Below, piece by piece: positions 9,990 to 22,061 of a stretch of 26,810 nucleotides of DNA. The position numbers and the translations under genes are program-made. Each line of letters opens with the position of its first letter. The stretch's first letter is position 1. This stretch comes from Trachelipus rathkii (Eukaryota > Arthropoda > Malacostraca > Isopoda > Trachelipodidae). The stretch spans positions 1 through 26,810 of the forward strand of contig JABUQX010097179.1 in the NCBI GenBank assembly GCA_015478945.1, written 5' to 3'. The notes below the pieces were generated by a model, which searched no databases, was not told where the DNA came from, and worked only from the letters and a program-made list of their open reading frames with translations.

Positions 9990-10224
9990 AAATATACAAA
10001 ACCACCCACAGAAAGGGTATTCTCGATGATGAAAAACTATTGGACAGAAGACAAAAGCAAGGTTAAATAAATATATGATGACTTTTAAAAGGTCTGCCCA
10101 CTATTAACTATCTTGCAATTATAAGAATGGATTGCCTTGGCAATTTTCGGAGAAGTACCTAAAGTTTCCGAATACAAACCTCCTTAAGAAGATCTATTCC
10201 AGTGACAAGTACAAATTCTGGTTT
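9990..10224 (+). pseudogene. hAT transposase C-terminal (dimerisation) remnant
   Basis: The frame at 10005-10070 reads PTERVFSMMKNYWTEDKSKVK and then a TAA. ERVFS followed by M and a basic/aromatic stretch is the start of the conserved hAT C-terminal dimerisation region, whose Glu is taken as the third catalytic acid in this superfamily. About 110 bases later, in another frame, LLKKIYSSDKYKF (10180-10218) matches the end of such proteins. The piece is interrupted by one stop and at least one shift. The N-terminal zinc finger and the first two catalytic Asp blocks are absent. Confidence 0.72.
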
Positions 10225-10241
10225 CAAATATTAAGTAAAAT

Positions 10242-10553
10242 AAATATTGATTTATTAGACTTATAAAGAGTTATTTCTTATTTACTACTATATTTGATTA
10301 AATTATTTTTGGTTATAATATATATAATATATGCTTGCCTATAGGGTATAAAGACTATACTGTATAATTTATAAAGTATAGCCTAGGCATGAAGATGAAA
10401 TATTGATTTATTAGACTTATAAAGAGTTATTTCTTATTTACTACTATATTTGATTAAATTATTTTTGGTTATAATATATATAATATATGCTTGCCTATAG
10501 GGTATACAGACTATACTGTATAATTTCTAAAGTATAGCCTAGGCATGAAGATG
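10242..10553. repeat. 156-bp direct tandem duplication inside the hAT element
   Basis: Copy one is 10242-10397 and copy two is 10398-10553. By eye only two substitutions separate them (AAAGAC versus ACAGAC in the right third, and ATTTATAAAG versus ATTTCTAAAG near the end), about 99 % identity. The duplication lies between the transposase remnant and the right subterminal motif. Confidence 0.95.
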
Positions 10554-10592
10554 ACTGTCCCGCATTAGGTTGAAAAAAATCTGGCCAGCCTA

Positions 10593-10600
10593 CCCATATG
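10593..10600 (+). repeat. Right target-site duplication of the 963-bp hAT element
   Basis: CCCATATG, identical to 9622-9629. Confidence 0.92.
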
Positions 10601-10619
10601 TTAATAGCTCATATAATAA

Positions 10620-11035
10620 CACAAAAAATACCATAACATAAATAAAATGAAATAAATAAAATAATAATAAAATAACAATAAAATAGCACATAAAAATGTT
10701 AATAAGACATATAATTTTTAACGCATGCCATAGTCGCATTCATTGTTTGTTTCAACCTTGTAATGTGGCGTTTGTGCGTGTATTTGTGTGTGTGTAGGTG
10801 TGTCTGATTATGTATGTGTGTGTGCTTGTGTGTGTTTCTGTGTGTAGGTATATGTGAGCGTGTATTTGTGTGTGTGCTTATGTGTGTGTTATGAGTTTAA
10901 AACGCAAGCACAGTTTAATGGTATGTGTTATTTTATGCTTTTCTATCGCACTGACAAAATAAATGCGTTAAACTTCATAATAAAACTTTTATAATAATGA
11001 TTGAAGTCTTTCTTTTTATTTATTTATTTTAAGGA
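10620..11035. repeat. AT-rich spacer and imperfect (GT)n tract
   Basis: AAT/AAAT-type low complexity at about 10620-10690 is followed by a degenerate TGTGTG array at about 10767-10890 with periodic interruptions (TTTGTGTG, TGCTTGTG, TAGGTG). Nothing coding. Confidence 0.8.
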
Positions 11036-11037
11036 CT

Positions 11038-11076
11038 TTTGAGCCAGAGTCGGAGCTCGACCGGAGTTGGAGCCAG

Positions 11077-11134
<58 letters not shown>
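11038..11134 (+). repeat. GGAGCC-type hexanucleotide scrap followed by A55
   Basis: GAGCCAGAGTCGGAGCTCGACCGGAGTTGGAGCCAGAG is a worn hexanucleotide repeat with a G-G-A-G core. It runs straight into 55 consecutive A at 11080-11134. A poly(A) of this length after a short sequence could mark a retroposed tail or be a simple-repeat expansion; no source transcript is recognised. Confidence 0.7.
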
Positions 11135-11139
<5 letters not shown>

Positions 11140-11277
11140 AACAGTTGGGAACCTTGAATAAAATTTGACTGATTCGGTGGTTCCCCCAAACCTTCTCTTT
11201 CTCCCATTTAAAAATGTACCCTTCATTTATTTCTCGTGACGCGATTTCTCTACTCTTTCATTTTGTATTCAGGTAAT

Positions 11278-11278
<1 letters not shown>

Positions 11279-11329
<51 letters not shown>

Positions 11330-11373
11330 TCTTCTTCTTCTCTTTCTCCTCTCTCTCCTCTCCATCCTCTCCT

Positions 11374-11423
<50 letters not shown>
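11279..11423. repeat. (CT)n microsatellite in two blocks
   Basis: Pure CT at about 11279-11328 and 11375-11423, joined by a CTT/CTC/TCC-rich link. Frames on both strands through here give only Ser/Leu or Arg/Glu repeats and are not genes. Confidence 0.97.
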
Positions 11424-11425
<2 letters not shown>

Positions 11426-11659
11426 TTTCTGGGATGCATTCTTTCTCTTCCCTTCTAGTTTTCTCTCCTCCTCCCATCTCTCCCTTTTCTGTTAATTAAA
11501 ATTTCATTCATTTGTGAGGACGATTTCAATTTGAATCTTCTTTCTTTTATTGCGAAATTCATTTTCATTCAAAACGTCATTTTTACGCATAAATTTTACC
11601 ACATGTCAAATTCTTGATTCAGAAAATGGTAATAAATAATTAGTGTGGCTACGTTTTAT

Positions 11660-11676
11660 GGTTGTTGTTGTTGTTG

Positions 11677-11739
<63 letters not shown>

Positions 11740-11842
11740 GTGTTTGTTGTTGTGTTGTTGTTGTTGTTGTTGTTCTTCTTCTTCTTCTTCTTCTTCTTCT
11801 TCTTCTTCTTCTTCTTCTTCTTCTTCTTCTTTCTTTCTTTCT
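11660..11842. repeat. Compound (GTT)n-(TTC)n-(TTTC)n microsatellite
   Basis: (GTT)n from about 11660 to 11773, broken twice by GTGTT, switches directly to (TTC)n until about 11830 and then to TTTC repeats. The switch from GTT to TTC by a single-base change per unit suggests one array seeded the other. Four overlapping frames across it (poly-Val, poly-Leu, poly-Cys, poly-Ser) are artefacts. Confidence 0.97.
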
Positions 11843-12239
11843 TTCTTTTTTTCTTTTGTTTTCTTTTTTCTTTATTTTATTTTTCATTTTTTATCTCCTT
11901 TTGTAATCTTCTCTTATTATTTTTTTTTCACTTTTAAACTTTTTATTTCTTTACAATTTCCGAGTTCTTCTCTTCTTAATCTCATAATTTAAGAGTAAGA
12001 GTGGAGCTATTCTTATTTAGTGGATCAAAAATGTTCGAGAAAAGTTGAAAGGAAATAGATTGGAATGTATTCAATTCTCTTTCTGAATTATTTTTTTATT
12101 TGATTAATTCCTTAAAATAACGTATAAAAACTGTATAAAAATCGTATAAAATATTGTATAAAGTGTATTATGTCTTTTATAAACTAGACGTATGGTGATA
12201 ATAACCTAATAGTTTTACTGCATTAAATTAATTTTTTAT
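11843..12239. other. T-rich non-coding spacer
   Basis: T-rich to about 11960, then ordinary AT-rich sequence. A small internal repetition CGTATAAAA / TGTATAAAA recurs around 12121-12165. No gene or element end recognised. Confidence 0.5.
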
Positions 12240-12309
12240 TTATATATATATATATATATACTATATTATATATATATATTTAGTTAAATATATATAATAT
12301 CATATATTT

Positions 12310-12400
<91 letters not shown>

Positions 12401-12429
12401 CTATTACTATTTATTCACAATATTTTTTA

Positions 12430-12474
<45 letters not shown>
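12240..12474. repeat. (AT)n microsatellite
   Basis: Three blocks of alternating AT (about 12240-12290, 12315-12398, 12436-12474) separated by short AT-rich interruptions. Confidence 0.95.
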
Positions 12475-12476
<2 letters not shown>

Positions 12477-13265
12477 ACGATTCCTGTTCCAGAATTGCCT
12501 TTGTAATTTTGATTGTAAATGCAATTATTTATTAACGTTACTACCGATGTGATGTTATTATCAGCGCTAATAAATATTATATTATATTATACTGCTCGCT
12601 TGCACTAAGATCTTATAAAATAAAAGGATTAAAATTTTTTATATATTTTTATTTCCTAAGTGAATATTAGGTCGAGCTTTCATGGAAAGGGAACGTTGTC
12701 GTCAGGCAACATTTGTTACTAGGTGATGGAAACAAACAGAAACGAAGTAAACATTGAAACCAAGGTTGCAGCAGTGATACAGAACAAGTCTGCGGAGCTG
12801 TTAAATCTTTTTGAAGCTCCAACTCCGGCTCGGGCTCCGTCATTTTAAAGTGCACGGCTGAGGCTCAGGCACAGGCTCCAGCTCATACATTTTAAAATTA
12901 CTCTACTCGCGTTTTGACTCTGAGCCAATTAATTGTATCGCAATTTTACTTTACACCGGATCCACCCAAAATTTTCCATTGCTTCGTCTTCGGTTCAGGC
13001 TAAGCAACCTTGGTGCAAAATGGGGTTAGAGACTGAAGCAAAGAGAAAGGAAGAAGCAAAGGTTCAGAGAAAGGAAGAAGCAAGGAAAGCAAAGGTTCAA
13101 CAATCAATCCAAAATGGAGTTTAGACTGTGTCGTGTAAATGGAAGTTATCAATTAAAAAAATTCCCAGTTTTGTTTTGTTGTATTTCTTTTTTTACAAAT
13201 TATTAAAGGAATTTTTTTTTTAAAGTTCGAACCTGAAGGGCAGTGCCCTATTCTAGTAAGGAAAC
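12475..13265. other. Non-coding spacer with hexanucleotide and AG-rich repeat scraps
   Basis: Contains a GCTCCAACTCCGGCTCGGGCTCC stretch and related GAGGCTCAGGCACAGGCTCC at about 12815-12880, the reverse-complement type of the GGAGCC scrap at 11038. At about 13034-13110 an AG-rich tandem motif (AGAGAAAGGAAGAAGCAA, spaced about 33 bp) gives a Lys/Glu-rich frame with no start support or homologue. The reverse frame at 12667-12855 is likewise not supported as a gene. Confidence 0.5.
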
Positions 13266-13269
13266 TACT

Positions 13270-13288
13270 CTAGGTAATTATTACCTAG
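13270..13288. repeat. Perfect 19-nt palindrome (9-bp arms)
   Basis: CTAGGTAAT, one T, ATTACCTAG. Arms are perfect. It lies in a 13.2-13.5 kb stretch that is more balanced in composition than its surroundings. Confidence 0.85.
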
Positions 13289-13464
13289 AATCAGGGTGAA
13301 GGATCAAACTCTGGCCCTGTGCCATGTGACTCCGTCACTCTACAGATGTGGAACAATGAGTGCCTTACTTCATTACAAACAAAACTCCACCACAGTTATT
13401 GAACAACTATCCTTAATCTCATTTTCATGGAATTAACCATGTATAGTCTCGCTTGTTTCCCGTT

Positions 13465-13491
13465 CTAAGGGTTAATTCAATTAACCCTTAG
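13465..13491. repeat. Perfect 27-nt palindrome (13-bp arms)
   Basis: CTAAGGGTTAATT, one C, AATTAACCCTTAG. Arms are perfect, and with one mismatch the pairing extends to GTTCTAAG / CTTAGGAC. Unlike the many AT dinucleotide runs, this is a real sequence-specific hairpin or cruciform former; it may be an element end or a regulatory palindrome. Confidence 0.88.
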
Positions 13492-13631
13492 GACAGGGGT
13501 AAGAGCGAAGCTCTGCAGGGTACAATGTTTTCCGTAGGAAAAAAAATCAGTGAATATACACTTTCAGTAATATTATAACACATTTGAATACTTTAGAGAG
13601 TCTATGCAATTTCTCATCAGACAATTTCTTT

Positions 13632-14473
<842 letters not shown>

Positions 14474-14829
14474 CATGGGCGTATACAGGGGGAGCAGAGG
14501 GGGCACTTGCCCCCCCTAAATCTTGGCGAAATAAAAAAATGAACCTTATAAGTTTGGCAGACGACGATTTTAAGGATTTATTATAAGAAAAACTGAAAAA
14601 GATGCATTAATCGATAGATAATGAAGTAGTAATTACTAATTACTGACGTATTATAAACACATTTTTTCTAAAGAGCTATAATGTGTTTTCGTTTTCATAT
14701 TGGCTTGAAGTCAACTAGCTGTGTGCTTTTATACAGCTAGCTTCTTCTGACAGTATTCTCCGCTAGAACTCTCAGTATGTCGATAGCATTTGGTGGCTGC
14801 CAAAGCTGATAAATCAATCACGGAGGGCG

Positions 14830-16541
14830 TACTCGTTGATATTCATCTGCAGACAGCACATCACAAACAATTGCAGAAAATAAAAGAAATATTTCAACAA
14901 TTTTAAAGACCATAATTTTCTGCGGAACCCATGTCTTACCTTTAAGAGGTATAGGCCTGCATGAGGGAATTTTTGAAGACCTGATTAAACTGCGAATAGA
15001 AAGGAAAGTGGTGATGTGGAATTGAAAGAACATATTCAAGGATCGAAGAATGCCGTCTGGACGTCTCCGATGATTCAAAATGAATTTATCAATTTGTGTG
15101 GAAATATCATAAAAAAAATAAAAAACATAATTACGGCGGATGCAAAAAAATTTGGTGCCTACTCCATATTGGCCGATGAAACTTTGGATTTGTCAGGCAA
15201 TGAATAATTATCTATAGGATTAAGGTTTTCCGACCTTGAAAAAATGACTGTTCGAGAAGAATTTCTGGGGTTTAAAGCTCTGGAAGGGATGGATGGTAAA
15301 ATCATTGCTAAAACGATAGATTTGTTTTTAGAAAAACAATGTTCGGATCCGAGTCTATGCGTTGGTCAAGGGTACGACGACTGCGCAACAATAGCAGAGA
15401 ATAGAACATGGAGTTCAAAAGAAATTGCGGTTAAAAATATAAAAAGTTAATATTTTCACTGTTGTAAGCCATCGGCTTAATCTGGTCATTAACGACCTAA
15501 ACATTATTCCGGAAATTCGAAATACTATTGCCACAATAAAAGACATAAGCATTTTCAGACTCCACCCTGAAAAGAAAATACATTCCCAACTTGCCTAAAC
15601 TTTGTGAAACCCGTTGGACTTAAAAAAATCATAGTATTGCTATTTTCCATACAAATGTGTTAAAAATCGTTGAAGGGTTAGAAAAATTGTCAAAGGATGG
15701 CAACAATCAAACAAGAAAAACAGCTTTTCTATTACAGTGTTCGGTAACAAGACCCAATATCATTATTACCTCTTCAGTAATAGAAAAATATTTTGCTTTA
15801 GTTGAACCAGTGGCTAACATTATTCAAACAAAAAATATTGACCTTATGCACTATGCAGTGCTCTGATCATGCCCAAAGAATTTTAAAAGTTGTCAAAGAC
15901 TACTGTAAAACTGCTGATCAAATAATTGCTGACCTGCTCTTATCCGTCAATGTTATTACTGCTGAGTTATTAGTAGAAACTTGCACACCTAGAAAAAGTA
16001 CATCCCAACAGCAATAAAACAAGCACCCTTTTCCCTGCTGAAACTTCTGCTGAATATTGGAAGCGTTCTGTAATTGTGCCTTATCTTGACACTTTCATCC
16101 TCTTGAGAGACTAGATTTTCAGAAAACAACGTGCCAGCATTTAATTTTTTTTCATTTGCATCCGTTTCTTATGTCTAGCGTGAGAAAGTAAAATGCTTTT
16201 CAGAGTTTTTATGGATCTTGATATCAACAAATCATACGCGAAACTGACTTATTGGTATACTTCTTGTACTGGATAAAAAAATTAAAAAAACAAAAGTTTT
16301 GAAAAGACTTGGAGCTTACTGAATTCATTAAAGAACGACCCCTTTTCCTCAATCAAAAAACCTTGTCTACTAAACTGGCCACTGGGTGCTACGTGTGTCA
16401 ACAGCGCTATCCAGGCCTCTGCGAAGAGTAAAGACTTGGCTAAGAAACACAAGTAACGAAGACAGGCTTAATGGATTATGAAGGAAGAGTATTCATAGAA
16501 TATTAGTAATGAAAAAAATGAACGAATTGGAAACAATGTAA
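14830..16541 (+). pseudogene. hAT transposase, ZMYM1/TTF-type, pseudogene
   Basis: Would have bound the element's ends and cut and joined DNA. Blocks appear in family order: CGTHVLPLRGIGLHEG (about 14920-14967), an LxGxQGLxLRG-like block; WTSPMIQNEFI (about 15058-15090); SILADETLDLSGNE with the first catalytic Asp (about 15165-15204), closed by a TAA where Gln is expected; REEFLGF (about 15253); GQGYDDCATIAEN with the second Asp (about 15367-15403); an H-x-LNLVINDL piece (about 15470-15500); LCETRW-like (about 15599-15617); EYWKRSVIVPYLDTF (about 16051-16096); and RRVKTWLRNTSNEDRLNGL (about 16420-16476), the C-terminal dimerisation region. At least four frameshifts or stops break it. The N-terminal zinc finger is not recognised, and the Glu of the C-terminal ERSFS-type block is not preserved. 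Confidence 0.85.
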
Positions 16542-17388
16542 TTATGCAATTGCGAAATTCGCTGAAAATCCAAGGCGTCTAATGCTTAGTTCAGATTTTA
16601 ATATAGTTTACCGTTATATTCAAGTGACTACAGTAACTTTTCCTTTTTAGTACCAATTTTTCCTTCCCCAATAATATTACTAATAATTACGTTTCTCAAC
16701 ATAGGTATCTTTTCTTTTACTACTCCCTCGTGACACAGACTATCATTCTGAAATTTTTTTAATTACAATTGTTGTAGACTTTTAATTTTATTATTTTTAT
16801 AACCGAAATAACTTTTATTCTATGATATTTTTTTTATTAGCCGCTTTGAAAAGGACAAATCTGGAGTTTTTAAACAACCCACACTGGTACTATTTGAGAA
16901 GTGTCACCAATAGGACTAGAATACCTATTTGAGTTTAAGATGAACCTATTTGTGATTCATCTCTCTCAATAGGTTCTCCTAAATCTCTGCTATATCACAC
17001 ACACACACACACACACACTCCTTAATTGTCTTTTATGTTTCAGATTTTTTCCTCATTTTTTAAATTTTCTGTTAAACTTTTCACATCATTTTCCCTGTTT
17101 ATTTTTTCTGTTCTTTCTTTCTTCTTTTTTTGTTTTTAATCACACAACACCAACACACCCACATCACACACTGGCATCCTGGTATTATAGACAACACACA
17201 CAGTCATAAGTTCTATTGTTTACCGATACTATTTAGCCACGATTCTTGATCTACACATTATCAACACACTACACATATATATATATTATAAGTTATAAAT
17301 ATAATTTCTATATATATTATCTTATTTATTATAAGCAGTAGAAAAGGCATAGAAATATTTTTCTTATTCCTCTCCTATTTATATTATA

Positions 17389-17432
<44 letters not shown>

Positions 17433-17529
17433 ATACATATATATATATATATTATATATACTATATATATATATATATATATATATTATATTATATTATA
17501 TATATATATAGTATATATATATACTCATA

Positions 17530-17573
<44 letters not shown>

Positions 17574-17600
17574 CTCAAACTTTGCCCCCTAAATGAAATC
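16542..17600. repeat. Non-coding 3' part of the hAT element with (AC)n and (AT)n
   Basis: Contains (AC)n at 16995-17019, a looser CA-rich patch at about 17140-17210, and interrupted (AT)n at about 17272-17300 and 17380-17570. No coding content. The tracts probably expanded after insertion. Confidence 0.8.
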
Positions 17601-17612
17601 CTGCCTACGCCC

Positions 17613-18389
<777 letters not shown>

Positions 18390-18397
18390 TTACAGGT

Positions 18398-18895
18398 TAT
18401 TAATATCGTCCCGTAACTCTCACTTGTATTCTATCTAAAATCGTTGAAACTCTTCTTAACTCTCATTTCCCTTCTTTCAGATCATCAGTATGGTTTAGCT
18501 GTTGACATACTCTCCTATCTAACTGATTTATGGTCTTCTGCCCTTGAGTGGCGGCGCTCGACATATCAAAAGCTTTTGATCGAGTGTGTCTTGCGTCACT
18601 ACTCTCTAAGTTCCCTTCCTTTGAGTTTCCTCCTTCTCTTTGCTTACTCTTGTCAAGTTTTCTCTCTGGTCACTCCATATCAGCACTCGTTAATAGAGCG
18701 ACTTCTTTCTCTCGCCTCTGTTAATTGTATTCCGCAAGGTTCTGTTTATCTCCAACTTATTCTTACTTTTCACTAACGATCTTCTCAGCTGCACTTCAAG
18801 CTCTGTTCACTCTTATGCTGATGACCCAACTCTCCATTCTTCCACTCATTTCAAATTTGTTCCCTCTTTGCATCTTGAGTTGCCTCTCGTCTTCG
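18398..18895 (+). pseudogene. LINE reverse transcriptase domain (Jockey/CR1-like), frameshifted
   Basis: Reading across frames gives the RT blocks in order: YRPVTLTCILSKIVETLL from about 18400; SDHQYG at about 18480; an RSTG-like region with W..AL; DISKAFDRV at 18560-18586 with the first catalytic Asp; IPQGSV at about 18730; and LLFTNDLLS..SSSVHSYADD, where the YADD active site lies at 18814-18825. The CIPQGSV frame and the YADD frame differ, and further small indels separate motif A from the block before it. No single frame covers more than about 110 codons. The copy is inactive. Confidence 0.85.
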
Positions 18896-19528
18896 CCTGA
18901 TTTATTCTTGGACGGCTCTAACGTTTCACCTGTTGACAACATAAACATTCTTGATCTGAACATAAACAAAAAATTGTCTTGGAAACCTCATATCACAACG
19001 GTTGCTAAGGTGGCCTCAAAGAAGCAGGGAGTTCTGTTCAGGTTGCGGGAATTTTTTTGCTCTGCATAGCTACTCCAGTTATATAAGGGCCTTATTCGCC
19101 ATTATTTGGAGTACTGCTCTCACATCTGGGGGGGCTCCGGCTCCACCCTTCTATTGGATAGAGTTGAGTCTAAAGCTAAGAGACTAATATACTGTCCCCT
19201 ACTTTCAAACTCTCTAAACCCTCTATTTCTGCGACGTGTTGTTGGCGCACAATCTCTTTTCTATAGGTACTACAACGGCAGATGCTCAGGGGAGTTGCCC
19301 GCTAGCATTCCACCTCCATTACGTCGCCCTCGTAATACATGGGGTGCCTTGTTCTCGCATGAATTTTGCGGGAGCATTGAAAATCCCATACTCGTTCGTT
19401 GTGGTTCCTCCTTCTTTCCAGCCACTTTTGTTCTGTGGAACTCCTTGAAATTTTCTGCTTTTCCAACTTTATTTAACCTTCCTCTCTTTAAAACCCACGT
19501 CTTCGCTCACCTAAGAGATTTGCGTTAA
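18896..19528 (+). pseudogene. LINE C-terminal domain following RT (Jockey/CR1-like)
   Basis: ILDLNINKKLSWKPHI at about 18950-18995 is the LG..D..L.W..HI block that follows the RT thumb in Jockey-type LINEs. YSSYIR or LYKGLIR and LEYCSHIWGG follow at about 19080-19130. A frame of 140 codons (19106-19528) continues with LDRVESKAKRLI, RRVVGAQSLFYRYYNGRCSGEL, and ends SSFFPATFVLWNSL...LPLFKTHV. These are standard closing motifs of this LINE type, and the stop at 19526-19528 is probably the natural end of ORF2. One frameshift at about 19065-19080 separates the two parts. Confidence 0.85.
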
Positions 19529-20237
<709 letters not shown>

Positions 20238-20255
20238 TTGGTCCTATTGATGATG

Positions 20256-20850
<595 letters not shown>

Positions 20851-20851
20851 A

Positions 20852-21875
<1,024 letters not shown>

Positions 21876-22061
21876 ATAAACTTATATTATTAGATAAACT
21901 TTTTTTATAACCTCTCCGATGTATGTTATGTGCTTCGTTTACTTATTTTGTAATCAAATATAATGTCTTTGATGAATGATCTTTCAATTATATTGTTTCA
22001 GAACTGTTTGTGCTGCTGGTGTAAAGTGACTTTTGTGATGTGTTCTTCCTAGACTTGTAAA

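Larger units (their letters stand above)
9630..10592 (+). mobile_element. Complete non-autonomous hAT-superfamily DNA transposon, 963 bp
   Basis: The ends are perfect inverted repeats: TAGGCTGGCCAG at 9630-9641 and CTGGCCAGCCTA at 10581-10592. They are flanked by a perfect 8-bp duplication, CCCATATG. The termini begin with TAGG, in keeping with the YAGGG-like ends of many hAT elements. The motif TGTCCCGC / GCGGGACA recurs near both ends. Inside is a degraded C-terminal part of a hAT transposase (see next entry). The copy is thus an internal deletion derivative of an autonomous element and depended on transposase supplied in trans. A 156-bp tandem duplication lies near its right end. Perfect TIRs and TSD imply a fairly recent insertion. 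Confidence 0.92.

Noticed and set aside
9694..10005. Reverse-strand 103-codon frame in the small hAT
   Set aside because: Antisense to the element's own transposase remnant and without recognisable motifs.
11643..11992. Long poly-Val, poly-Leu, poly-Cys, poly-Ser and poly-Asn frames
   Set aside because: Direct translation of (GTT)n/(TTC)n microsatellites on both strands; no unique sequence of note.
12933..13124. Lys/Glu-rich 63-codon frame as a small gene
   Set aside because: Driven by an AG-rich tandem motif; no support for a start, splice signals or homologue.
13225..13233. GTTCGAACC as part of a tRNA gene or tRNA-derived SINE
   Set aside because: Only a B-box-like word; no A box, acceptor stem or cloverleaf could be drawn.
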